Assembly (NCBI GenBank): GCA_023415055.1
Contig: JAEZLZ010000125.1
Span: 1-64,000, forward strand
Direction of reading: 5' to 3'
From: Bacillota bacterium
Lineage (GTDB): Bacteria > Bacillota > Clostridia > Lachnospirales > Lachnospiraceae
DNA length: 64,000 bases
A program made the position numbers and the translations under genes. The notes under the pieces are model-generated. The model had not been told where the DNA came from. It saw nothing but the letters and a program-made list of their open reading frames with translations, and did not search any database. Shown here in pieces: positions 16,900 to 25,026 of this stretch. The first letter of the stretch is position 1; every line of letters begins with the position of its first letter.

Positions 16900-17793
16900 A
16901 TGCATAGTTATTTAAGAGCAATTGGTTTCAGTAATATAAGTAGCAGAACTGATTTAGAGCAGCTTCTGATTCATGTTTTGGAACAGCCTAAGAAATACCG
17001 TACCATACAACTTAACAATAATACCAACCTGGCGGAGATCACTACCGAATATGGGGATGGAATAGGAATTACTGTTCGCGGTGAGTACGATGAAAATAAT
17101 AAATTCCATATGGAACATTATTTCCCGAGCTTAAACGGTTTGTTCGTCAGCACCAGAGAAGAGGTCGGAATTAATAAGAGAGTTGATTCCGATGCATATA
17201 CAGGGATGTGCGATGATTTTCGTATCGGAGTGTCCTTGATTTTTTATCTGCAGAATGTCATAGAATATCTGGAGAAGAAAAATCAGAACATGCCCATGGG
17301 AACCTCTTTCCCAATCACGCTTGCAGCTCTATCCTTAGAGGGAAGAATTCTTCTCCCGATTGAGATGGATGAAGTACAGGTACGCAATATCAGTGCGGAA
17401 ACAAAATATCGCAATAATCTGATCGCAGAAGCAAAGAAGGGAAATCAGGACGCGATTGACAGCCTGACCATCGATGATATTGATACCTATGCCATGATTT
17501 CCAGAAGGGCTAAGAAGGAAGATATCTATTCTATCGTCGATACTTCTTTTATTCCTTTTGGCTCTGAATCAGATAATTACAGTGTGATAGCAACGATTAT
17601 CGATTGCAATGAAATAGTGAATACTTATACAAAAGAAGAGATATATGATATGCAGCTGGTATGCAATGATATTACTTTCCGCTTGTGCATCAATAAGCAG
17701 GATTTATTAGGTGAGCCTGTGATCGGAAGAAGATTTAAGGGTAATATCTGGATGCAGGGTAACATAGGATTTTCTGAACAGGCGAAGGATTGA
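16900..17793 (+). CDS. DUF3881-like protein of unknown function
   Basis: This 297-residue soluble protein begins MHSYLRAIGFSNISSR, which I associate with DUF3881, a family restricted mainly to Lachnospiraceae; that family name is from memory. The N-terminal half is alpha/beta (EYGDGIGITVRGEYDE). The middle carries a helix with FRIGVSLIFYLQNVIEYLEKK. The C-terminal part has YSIVDTSFIPFGSESDNYSVIATIIDCNE and ends in a beta-rich domain that mentions no catalytic motif I recognise. ATG 16900 follows GGAAGTGAAAA. It is not clearly part of an operon. Confidence 0.7.
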   Translation: MHSYLRAIGFSNISSRTDLEQLLIHVLEQPKKYRTIQLNNNTNLAEITTEYGDGIGITVRGEYDENNKFHMEHYFPSLNGLFVSTREEVGINKRVDSDAYTGMCDDFRIGVSLIFYLQNVIEYLEKKNQNMPMGTSFPITLAALSLEGRILLPIEMDEVQVRNISAETKYRNNLIAEAKKGNQDAIDSLTIDDIDTYAMISRRAKKEDIYSIVDTSFIPFGSESDNYSVIATIIDCNEIVNTYTKEEIYDMQLVCNDITFRLCINKQDLLGEPVIGRRFKGNIWMQGNIGFSEQAKD

Positions 17794-17810
17794 TTTTTTT
17801 AATTCAATGA

Positions 17811-17839
17811 TTGACTTAAGCGGATGGAAATAGTAGAAT
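17811..17839 (+). promoter_or_regulatory. Promoter for tRNA-Arg
   Basis: TTGACT, a 17-base spacer and TAGAAT lie about 60 bases upstream of the tRNA. Confidence 0.65.
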
Positions 17840-17901
17840 AGTTACGTTGCGTGCAGGATAATACCCAATTAGAATGCATGATAACAAATAATTTAATAAG
17901 T

Positions 17902-17973
17902 GCCCTCATAGTTAAATGGATATAACAAGCCCCTCCTAAGGGCTAGTTGCAGGTTCGATTCCTGCTGGGGGTG
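17902..17973 (+). tRNA. tRNA-Arg (anticodon CCT)
   Basis: The 72-nt gene folds as a cloverleaf. The acceptor stem pairs GCCCTCA with TGGGGGT (two wobble pairs), with G as discriminator. The D arm is GTTA..TAAC, the anticodon arm AGCCC-CTCCTAA-GGGCT and the T arm GCAGG-TTCGATT-CCTGC. The anticodon CCT reads AGG (Arg). CCA is not encoded. A terminator follows after 11 bases. Confidence 0.93.
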
Positions 17974-17984
17974 TCAAAATAAGA

Positions 17985-18015
17985 GGATGTCGTGAAATCT
18001 ACGGCGTCCTTTTTT
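17985..18015 (+). terminator. Terminator after tRNA-Arg
   Basis: GGATGTCG pairs with CGGCGTCC around a 9-nt loop and is followed by TTTTTT. Confidence 0.8.
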
Positions 18016-18019
18016 AGTT

Positions 18020-18119
18020 GCTGCGCAAACTGCAGTCGGACAATGCCTGCGAGGCAGACATCGAGAGTGTCAACTTGCTGACACTTTGCTCATGCTACGC
18101 AAACTGCAGTCGGGCAATG
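18020..18119 (+). repeat. R3 repeat: two 26-bp direct copies flanking small hairpins
   Basis: Bases 18020-18045 and 18094-18119 match except at two positions (GCTRCGCAAACTGCAGTCGG followed by RCAATG). Between them are CTGC-gag-GCAG and AGTGTCA-acttgc-TGACACT hairpins. The block resembles a degenerate segment at 8111-8161 in the parS region. No coding function is seen. Confidence 0.65.
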
Positions 18120-18149
18120 TTGAGAAATAAAAATAAAAATTGATCCGGG

Positions 18150-18199
18150 TTTACATAGATTTTACACAATCTATACAGAATCATGGTATCAGGTATTAT
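18150..18199 (+). promoter_or_regulatory. Pho box and promoter of the pst operon
   Basis: TTTACA (18150), TTTACA (18161) and TATACA (18172) repeat with exact 11-bp spacing, the arrangement of PhoP/PhoB-type binding sites. The third repeat can double as a -35 box, with a 16-base spacer to TATTAT at 18194-18199. This fits activation of pstS by the PhoP-like regulator encoded downstream. Confidence 0.8.
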
Positions 18200-18284
18200 C
18201 AGCAAATGATATTTTAATATTGTACAAAGAAGATATGAGAAGAATAAGGAGATGCGCAAAAGCAGCGCAGAAATGAGGAAAAAT

Positions 18285-19160
18285 ATGAGAACAAAAAAAT
18301 TAGCAGCATTATTATTAGTGAGTTTATTAGCGGTAAGCGTACTCAGTGCATGTGGAAAGAAAAGTGAAGATAATTCCGATACCAATACCAATACAAATAG
18401 TGGAACAGAGGCAAATAGTAACTTAAAAGGAACCATTACCATGGCAGGATCAACCTCTATGGAAAAGCTAGCTAATGTAGTCGCAGAAGCCTTCATGGAA
18501 AAATATCCGGGGGTTACAATCTCACCTGAGTTCATCGGTTCCTCAGCAGGTATCGAAGCAGTTCTTGCCGGTACTGTAAATATCGGAAATGCCTCCAGAA
18601 GCTTAAAGGATACTGAAAAAAGCTCGGGAGCAGTAGAAAACATCGTTGCAATAGATGGTATTGCAGTAATTCTAGATAAAGCAAATACCGTAAAGAATAT
18701 AACAAAGGATCAGTTAATCCAGATCTATACGGGGCAGATCAATAACTGGAGTGCAGTCGGCGGTGCGGATCAACCGATCGTAGTTGTCGGAAGAGAGGCT
18801 GGGTCAGGAACCAGAGGCGCTTTTGAGGAACTCTTAGGAATCGAAGACCAAGCAAAGTACTCCAATGAAATTAATAGCACCGGTGGAGTTATGGCGAAGG
18901 TTACCTCCACACCCGGAGCGATCGGTTATGTCTCCCTTGACATCGTTGATGACACTGTAATTGCAGCGAGCATTGATGCAATAGAACCTACCGAAGAGAA
19001 TATCAAAGCAGGTACCTATCTCCTAAGCCGTCCCTTCGTAATGGCTACCAAAGGTGAGATTTCAGCACAAAGCAAAGAAGTTCAAGCATTATTTGAATAC
19101 CTTAAGTCTGACGAAGGCAAGGAATTAATCAAGAGCATCGGTTTAATCACCGTAGACTGA
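18285..19160 (+). CDS. pstS: Phosphate ABC transporter substrate-binding lipoprotein PstS
   Basis: PstS captures extracellular phosphate for PstCAB. The 291-residue precursor has a basic N-terminus, a hydrophobic stretch and a lipobox LSACGKKS, so Cys of the mature protein is lipid-anchored. A Ser/Thr/Asn-rich linker follows. Phosphate-binding features include TMAGSTSMEKL, FIGSSAGIEAVLAGTVNIG, the IDGIAVILDK strand and the VVGREAGSGTRGAFEEL loop. I choose ATG 18285 because it gives a compact signal peptide behind GAGGAAAA; ATG 18252 would add 11 residues and has its Shine-Dalgarno abutting the codon. Confidence 0.95.
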   Translation: MRTKKLAALLLVSLLAVSVLSACGKKSEDNSDTNTNTNSGTEANSNLKGTITMAGSTSMEKLANVVAEAFMEKYPGVTISPEFIGSSAGIEAVLAGTVNIGNASRSLKDTEKSSGAVENIVAIDGIAVILDKANTVKNITKDQLIQIYTGQINNWSAVGGADQPIVVVGREAGSGTRGAFEELLGIEDQAKYSNEINSTGGVMAKVTSTPGAIGYVSLDIVDDTVIAASIDAIEPTEENIKAGTYLLSRPFVMATKGEISAQSKEVQALFEYLKSDEGKELIKSIGLITVD

Positions 19161-19184
19161 TATAGTAATCATAGAAACAACAAT

Positions 19185-19243
19185 CGGTAAGAAGAATAGT
19201 TTCCTTAATATAGGTGTTAAACAGGGGAGAATTCTTCTTATCG
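19185..19243 (+). other. Intercistronic hairpin between pstS and pstC
   Basis: CGGTAAGAAGAAT pairs with ATTCTTCTTATCG (13 bp, one G-T) around a 33-nt loop, with no T-run after it. In an operon whose first gene is a binding protein, such a stem probably protects or partially terminates the pstS message so that more PstS than permease is made. A second perfect 8-bp hairpin (19248-19270, TTCGGATA/TATCCGAA) follows. Confidence 0.6.
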
Positions 19244-19301
19244 GCAGTTCGGATAGGATCGGTATCCGAATCTTACGATTTCATTCAATAAGGAGAAATA
19301 T

Positions 19302-20240
19302 ATGAGTGATAAAAGTTTTTCCATCATGGGTGGCTACAACACGAAGAATACGGTAGAAAAGGTTGCGGCGGTTATTTTCATTATCTGTGCATTTTTTGCC
19401 GTGCTGGCAGTGTTCTCCATCTCCCTTTATATGATTATCAGCGGAACCCCTGCGATCTTTGAGGTTGGTCTGGTGGATATTCTATTCCGTACTACCTGGG
19501 CACCGACCGCAGCAGAGCCGAGTTATGGTATCCTCTATGTTATATTAACATCCATCCTTGGTACCTCCATGGCGATCCTGATCGGTGTGCCCATTGGTGT
19601 CATGACAGCTGTGTTCCTAGCGGAAACGGCACCTAAGAGACTAGCAGGTATCGTAAAGCCGGCAGTTGAATTGTTAGCAGGAATTCCTTCTGTAGTATAT
19701 GGTCTGTTAGGTATTCTCATTCTTAATCCTTTTATCTATAAATTAGAAATAGCAATCTATAAAAATGACCCGGCTCATCAATTCACCGGAGGTTCGAATT
19801 TGATCTCTGCTGTACTTGTACTGGCAGTTATGATCCTGCCGACGGTAATTAATATCAGTGAATCTGCATTGAAGGCGGTTCCGAAGCATTATAAACAGGC
19901 ATCCCTTGCTTTGGGTGCGACTCATATTCAGACAATTTTTAAGGTACTTATTCCAGCTGCAAAATCAGGTATCGTAACAGCAATCGTGCTGGGTGTCGGC
20001 AGAGCCATCGGCGAAGCAATGGCAATCAGTCTTGTAGCCGGTAACGGTGCCAATTTACCACTGCCGTTTAACTCGGTCCGTTTCCTGACCACTGCCGTAG
20101 TCAGTGAGATGTCCTATGCGGCAGATACACATAAAAGAGTATTATTCACGATAGGATTGGTACTGTTCACCTTTATCATGATTATCAATCTTGTCCTGAA
20201 CAGAGTGATGAAGGGAGGTAAGAAGAATGCCGACAAGTAA
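19302..20240 (+). CDS. pstC: Phosphate ABC transporter permease PstC
   Basis: This is one of the two membrane subunits of the high-affinity phosphate importer. The 312-residue protein shows about six membrane segments, starting with VAAVIFIICAFFAVLAVFSISLYMII. It carries the EAA-type loop for ATPase contact, ALGATHIQTIFKVLIPAAKSGI, and family signatures LAGIPSVVYGLLGI and GRAIGEAMAISLVAGN. The start ATG follows AAGGAGAA. Its last 14 bases overlap pstA, which indicates translational coupling. Confidence 0.95.
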   Translation: MSDKSFSIMGGYNTKNTVEKVAAVIFIICAFFAVLAVFSISLYMIISGTPAIFEVGLVDILFRTTWAPTAAEPSYGILYVILTSILGTSMAILIGVPIGVMTAVFLAETAPKRLAGIVKPAVELLAGIPSVVYGLLGILILNPFIYKLEIAIYKNDPAHQFTGGSNLISAVLVLAVMILPTVINISESALKAVPKHYKQASLALGATHIQTIFKVLIPAAKSGIVTAIVLGVGRAIGEAMAISLVAGNGANLPLPFNSVRFLTTAVVSEMSYAADTHKRVLFTIGLVLFTFIMIINLVLNRVMKGGKKNADK

Positions 20241-21108
20241 AAGTATTTATGAAAGAAGACGCAGACCGCTCGATGCCTTTGCTCATTTGATCATCTATCT
20301 CTGTGCATCCATCTCCATCATTCTTCTGGCTGGTATCGTTGGTTATGTCGCAGTTCGCGGTATTTCCTCCATTAATCTTAGCTTCCTTACTACTGTTCCA
20401 AGTGCCATTAAGGGGACCTTCGGCATCGCAGGAAATATCGTGAATACCTTATATATCATTATCATTACATTAATTATTGCCGTTCCTTTTGGGGTCGGTG
20501 CTGCAATCTACCTAAATGAATATGCAAAGCCGGGAAAGCTGGTCAGCCTGATTGAATTTACAACTGAGACTTTAGCAGGTATTCCTTCCATCGTATTTGG
20601 TCTGTTTGGCTATGTGTTCTTCGGAATTACCTTGCAGCTGGGATACTCGATCTTAACCGGTTCTCTGACCTTATCGCTTATGGTACTTCCACTGATCACG
20701 AGAAATACACAGGAGGCATTAAAGACAGTGCCCTCTAGCTACCGCAGCGGTGCCTTAGGGATAGGAGCCACGAAATGGTATATGATCCGTACGATCCTGC
20801 TTCCATCAGCGATGCCCGGAATTATCACCGGAATCATACTTTCCATAGGACGAATCGTCGGTGAATCAGCAGCCTTATTATTTACTGAAGGAAGCGGTTA
20901 CCTCTTACCAAGGCTTGGACAGTACGGGGAAGGTCTCTTTGAAAAGATTATTCAACCTGGTGGAACCTTAACAATACAACTGTTCTTAAGTATGGAGAAG
21001 GCACAGTATGACGAAGCCTTCGGTATCGCACTGGTACTCCTTGTAATTGTATTCGCTATTAATATGCTGACCAAGTATTTATCGAATAGATTCAATGTTA
21101 ATAAGTAA
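20227..21108 (+). CDS. pstA: Phosphate ABC transporter permease PstA
   Basis: This is the second permease subunit, 293 residues with about six membrane segments. Signatures parallel PstC: LAGIPSIVFGLFGY, the EAA loop ALGIGATKWYMIRTILLPSAMPGI and GRIVGESAALLFTEG. The start ATG 20227 lies inside the end of pstC behind GAAGGGAGGTAAG. pstB follows after 37 bases. It forms the channel with PstC and is energised by PstB. Confidence 0.95.
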   Translation: MPTSKSIYERRRRPLDAFAHLIIYLCASISIILLAGIVGYVAVRGISSINLSFLTTVPSAIKGTFGIAGNIVNTLYIIIITLIIAVPFGVGAAIYLNEYAKPGKLVSLIEFTTETLAGIPSIVFGLFGYVFFGITLQLGYSILTGSLTLSLMVLPLITRNTQEALKTVPSSYRSGALGIGATKWYMIRTILLPSAMPGIITGIILSIGRIVGESAALLFTEGSGYLLPRLGQYGEGLFEKIIQPGGTLTIQLFLSMEKAQYDEAFGIALVLLVIVFAINMLTKYLSNRFNVNK

Positions 21109-21145
21109 TCTGTGCCGTTATTAGGATGGCAGAACGGAGACATAT

Positions 21146-21904
21146 ATGTTAAAAGATAAAATAAATACGAAAAGTCTTAATCTATATTACGGAACGAACC
21201 ATGCGCTCAAAAACATAGATATGAGTATCAAGGAGAAAGCGATCACTGCCTTTATCGGTCCCTCCGGTTGTGGTAAATCGACCTTCTTAAAGACCTTGAA
21301 CCGTATGAATGACTTAATTCCCGGTGTAAAAATTGATGGACTCGTAACTCTGGACGGTGAGAATATCTATGATCCTAGAGTGGATACAACCTTGCTTCGT
21401 AAAAAGATCGGTATGGTATTCCAGCAGCCTAATCCATTTCCCATGTCAATCTATGATAATGTGGCATATGGACCAAGAATCCACGGAATCAAGTCGAAAG
21501 CCAAGCTGGATCAGCTCGTAGAGGAAAGCTTAATCGGAGCTGCTCTCTTTGATGAGGTGAAAGACCGTCTAAAGAAATCCGCACTCGGTCTGTCCGGAGG
21601 CCAGCAGCAAAGACTGTGTATCGCAAGAGCTCTTGCAGTTGAACCTGAGATTATATTAATGGATGAGCCTACCTCAGCATTAGATCCGATCTCAACACTG
21701 AAGATTGAGGATTTGATGTCCGATCTTAAGGAAAAGTATACGGTTGCAATTGTAACCCATAACATGCAGCAAGCGGCAAGAATATCCGATTATACAGCGT
21801 TTTTCCTGGTAGGTGAGGTGGTAGAATATGCTTCGACCGATACACTGTTCACCAGACCAACGGATAAGAGAACAGAGGATTATATCACCGGTAGATTCGG
21901 TTGA
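21146..21904 (+). CDS. pstB: Phosphate ABC transporter ATPase PstB
   Basis: This is the ATPase subunit of the phosphate importer, 252 residues, the usual family length. Walker A is GPSGCGKST (about 37-45), the Q loop MVFQQPNPFPMSIYDNV is typical of PstB, the signature is LSGGQQQRLCIARAL, Walker B is IILMDEPTSALDP, and the switch His is in TVAIVTHNM. ATG 21146 has a modest ribosome site (AACGGAGAC). phoU follows at 61 bases. Confidence 0.97.
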   Translation: MLKDKINTKSLNLYYGTNHALKNIDMSIKEKAITAFIGPSGCGKSTFLKTLNRMNDLIPGVKIDGLVTLDGENIYDPRVDTTLLRKKIGMVFQQPNPFPMSIYDNVAYGPRIHGIKSKAKLDQLVEESLIGAALFDEVKDRLKKSALGLSGGQQQRLCIARALAVEPEIILMDEPTSALDPISTLKIEDLMSDLKEKYTVAIVTHNMQQAARISDYTAFFLVGEVVEYASTDTLFTRPTDKRTEDYITGRFG

Positions 21905-21965
21905 TACCACAATTTGACATGAAATGTCACTTCTACTATAATGATTATTAAAGGAGGTATATATT

Positions 21966-22628
21966 ATGACCGCTCGACTTAGCTTTGAACATGAGCTTCA
22001 ATTATTAAAAGAGCATCTCGTAGAGATGGGACGCCTGATTGAAGCAGCAATAGAGAAAACCTTAGTTGCCTTTGAAACACAGAATGAGGTACTTGCGAAT
22101 GAGATAATACAGGAAGATAGAAATGTGAATGATATAGAGAAAACCATCGAGGCAAGATGCCTTTCCCTGATTCTAAAACAACAGCCGGTAGCAAGAGATC
22201 TTCGAATCGTAACCACCGCTCTTAAGGTAGTAACCGATATGGAGCGAATCGGAGACCATGCAGCAGATATTGCGGAATTAATCATCCGTGAAAAGAGGGA
22301 GCATGTCTACAGCCTCGTGAAACACATTCCCGAGATGGGTAAGGTAGCAAAAGAAATGGTGCATGATGCAGTAGCAGCGTTTACCGCAGTAAACGTGGAT
22401 GAAGCAAGAGAGATCATGAAAAGGGATGATGTGGTAGATGATCTGTTTGATAAGGTAAAGGAAGAAGTAGCATCCTTACTTCGTTCTACTTCGGAGCATG
22501 TAGATCAGTGTGTGGACATATTGATGATTGCAAAATACTTTGAACGTATCGGTGACCATGCAGTGAACATCTGTGAATGGACGGAATTCCATGAAACGGG
22601 TTCTGTTAATAATATAAGAATCCTATAA
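21966..22628 (+). CDS. phoU: Phosphate signalling regulator PhoU
   Basis: PhoU is a peripheral cytoplasmic protein that links PstSCAB transport status to the PhoR kinase. The 220-residue product consists of two repeated three-helix PhoU units, each with the metal-binding pattern E/D-x-x-x-D: MERIGDHAADIAELI in the first and FERIGDHAVNICEWT in the second. Length and both motifs are normal. A strong AAAGGAGGT precedes the ATG. The two-component genes follow. Confidence 0.96.
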   Translation: MTARLSFEHELQLLKEHLVEMGRLIEAAIEKTLVAFETQNEVLANEIIQEDRNVNDIEKTIEARCLSLILKQQPVARDLRIVTTALKVVTDMERIGDHAADIAELIIREKREHVYSLVKHIPEMGKVAKEMVHDAVAAFTAVNVDEAREIMKRDDVVDDLFDKVKEEVASLLRSTSEHVDQCVDILMIAKYFERIGDHAVNICEWTEFHETGSVNNIRIL

Positions 22629-22713
22629 TAGAATCATTAGCCGCTATATTATAATATCATTACAGTGTTGTATCGGTATGAGAAGTATGGATACCGATAT
22701 CATGGAGGTAAGT

Positions 22714-23400
22714 ATGGAACGAATCTATGTAATCGAAGACGAAGAGAACATCAGAGAGCTTCTTAAGATAGCCCTGGAGGGCTTCGGGTATTCTATTAAG
22801 GCATATGAGGCGGCAGAACCTGCTTTGCTTGATATGAAGGAGGAACACCCGGATCTTGCAATCTTTGATTTGATGCTTCCGGGAATGGACGGTCTGTCTG
22901 CCATCCGAATTCTTAGACAGGATGCACAACTTAAGAACACACCGGTGATCTGTTTGACAGCCAAGGATAAAGAGCTAGATAAAGTAATGGGACTGGATGT
23001 CGGAGCGGATGATTATATTACTAAGCCCTTCGGTGTTCTGGAGCTTGCAGCAAGAATCCGTTCCCTGCTTCGCAGGTCCAAGAATGAGGATGTCAGCGAT
23101 ATTATTACGATTGAATCTCTTAAAATAAATCCACAGACCAGAGAAGTAACGAATAACGGAGTTCCTGTAGAGTTGACCTACAAGGAATACGAATTGCTGA
23201 TGTACCTGATTGAGCATGATGTACGTGTGGTCAGTAGAGATGAATTATTGAATCAGATCTGGGGCTATGAATATGACGGAGAATCAAGAACGCTTGATAT
23301 CCATATCCGGACTCTGCGGCAGAAACTTGGATCCATCGGGACAGAGCACATCAAGACAGTACGAAGTGTGGGTTATCGGTTTTCGAAAGGAAATGACTAA
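22714..23400 (+). CDS. phoP: OmpR-family response regulator, PhoP/PhoB-like
   Basis: This 228-residue regulator has a receiver domain with the acidic pair in IEDEENIRELL, phospho-acceptor Asp in AIFDLMLPGMDGL (about residue 51) and Lys in YITKPFG. A winged-helix OmpR domain with VELTYKEYELLMYLIEHD and RTLDIHIRTLRQKLG follows. Position after phoU and before a PhoR-like kinase gives the assignment. The start ATG 22714 follows CATGGAGGTAAGT; an in-frame ATG at 22678 has no ribosome site. It is expected to bind the 11-bp repeats at 18150-18177. Confidence 0.92.
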   Translation: MERIYVIEDEENIRELLKIALEGFGYSIKAYEAAEPALLDMKEEHPDLAIFDLMLPGMDGLSAIRILRQDAQLKNTPVICLTAKDKELDKVMGLDVGADDYITKPFGVLELAARIRSLLRRSKNEDVSDIITIESLKINPQTREVTNNGVPVELTYKEYELLMYLIEHDVRVVSRDELLNQIWGYEYDGESRTLDIHIRTLRQKLGSIGTEHIKTVRSVGYRFSKGND

Positions 23401-23424
23401 ACGGAAAGGAAACAGGGAGGTTTC

Positions 23425-24855
23425 GTGAAGAAGGCGATCTTTCAAAGGTTCATACTGATTGTCTCACTGGCGCTTATCTTAAGCGGCATTATTTTTAGTG
23501 CAGCCATTGGTAAGATCCTACTGGACCGGACGGAAGAAAATATGCTTTATACGGTAAGAATAACCGATCACGGTCTGAACTATGAAGGAGACCTGAAGGC
23601 GCAGGTGGACGCGCTAAAGCAAGTCAAGGGAAATGAGAGGACCCGATTTACGATTATTGATCTAGAGGGCCATGTAATCGCCGACAGTGAGGTAGAGGAT
23701 AGCACGAAGATGGAAAACCATAGCGGCCGAGAAGAGATCAAGGAGGCAATGGAAAAAGGGCTTGGTTATGCTACGCGTAAATCAGAAACCTTGAATCTAT
23801 CCATGCTCTATGTTGCCAGTATCTCGGAAAATGGGAGCTATCTGATAAGAATGGCGGTTCCTTTCTCCGGTGTAGAGCAATATGCAGGACTTCTCATTCC
23901 GGCAATCATGATCAGTATCGGTATCACCTTGATCATCTCCATCTTTATTGCCAACCGTTTTGCTGGTTCTGTAACAAAGCCATTGAATGAGATTGCAGAA
24001 GAGCTGAATAAGCTCTCTCAACAGAATCCGGAATTCCATTTTAAACAGTATAAATATAATGAGATGAATGTAATTGCCGATACAACGATGAAGATGTCAC
24101 AGGCAGTGAAGGAATCCATGGAACGAATAGAATTTGAACGTATGGTACGGCAGGAATTCTTTTCTAATGTGTCGCATGAGCTGAAAACCCCTCTGACCTC
24201 GATCCGAGGCTATCTGGAGTTGATCGAGAACAATATGGTAGCTAACGAAGCTATGAAGAAGGATTTTCTTTCAAGAATCAAGAAGGAAACCATCAACATG
24301 ACAAGCTTGATTAATGATATTCTGATGATATCCCGCCTCGAGACGAAGGAGGCAGAGGTGATCCTCTCCGAAGTACGTCTTGCTCCTTTGGTGAAGGATG
24401 TTTGTGTCTCATTGGAACCTCTTGCGAAGGAATATCAGATCAGTATCAATACGAACTGCAGGCCGCTGACGATATATGCGAATACCCAACAGCTTCGGGA
24501 ACTGTTTAACAACCTGATAATCAATGCCATTAAATATAACAAACCCAACGGTAAAGTCGATGTTACGATAACCTCTGAACAGGAAGAGATCATTATCATT
24601 GTGGAGGATACCGGAGTCGGGATCCCCGAGGACGCTAAGCTTAGAATCTTCGAACGCTTCTACCGCGTAGATAAAGGGCGAAGTAAAAAGGTGGGAGGAA
24701 CCGGGCTCGGTTTATCCATCGTAAAGCATATTGTAAATTATTATGGCGGAAGTATAGAAGTACAGACCAAGATAATGGAGGGTACAAGATTCACGATCCG
24801 TTTACCGAAGAAACCGACTAATCTCACGGAAAAATCCGAGGTAAAGACGGAGTAG
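23425..24855 (+). CDS. phoR: Membrane sensor histidine kinase, PhoR-like
   Basis: This 476-residue sensor has an N-terminal membrane segment (about 6-29), an extracytoplasmic domain to about residue 150, a second membrane segment AGLLIPAIMISIGITLIISIFIA and a HAMP-like linker. The H box is FFSNVSHELKTPLTSIRGYL (phospho-His at about residue 252). ATPase boxes are LFNNLIINAIKYN, VEDTGVGIPED and GGTGLGLSIVKHI. The start is GTG 23425 behind CAGGGAGGTTTC. It should phosphorylate the adjacent PhoP-like regulator, under PhoU/Pst control. The terminator at 24891 ends the pst-pho transcript. Confidence 0.92.
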   Translation: MKKAIFQRFILIVSLALILSGIIFSAAIGKILLDRTEENMLYTVRITDHGLNYEGDLKAQVDALKQVKGNERTRFTIIDLEGHVIADSEVEDSTKMENHSGREEIKEAMEKGLGYATRKSETLNLSMLYVASISENGSYLIRMAVPFSGVEQYAGLLIPAIMISIGITLIISIFIANRFAGSVTKPLNEIAEELNKLSQQNPEFHFKQYKYNEMNVIADTTMKMSQAVKESMERIEFERMVRQEFFSNVSHELKTPLTSIRGYLELIENNMVANEAMKKDFLSRIKKETINMTSLINDILMISRLETKEAEVILSEVRLAPLVKDVCVSLEPLAKEYQISINTNCRPLTIYANTQQLRELFNNLIINAIKYNKPNGKVDVTITSEQEEIIIIVEDTGVGIPEDAKLRIFERFYRVDKGRSKKVGGTGLGLSIVKHIVNYYGGSIEVQTKIMEGTRFTIRLPKKPTNLTEKSEVKTE

Positions 24856-24890
24856 CAGGTTTAAATTTCACATGGAAATAGATACTTTAT

Positions 24891-24915
24891 GGACTCGTCA
24901 GACGGGTCCATTTTT
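24891..24915 (+). terminator. Terminator of the pst-pho operon
   Basis: GGACTCG pairs with CGGGTCC (one G-T pair) around a 5-nt loop and is followed by ATTTTT. Confidence 0.75.
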
Positions 24916-25026
24916 AATGATATAAAAAGTAAACTTTTTATTGAAAGATGTCGATATATAATAAAATGCGATAGCCGTCAAATACGATTATATCGCATAT
25001 CATGCGAAGATAGGGGCAGTCAGAGA

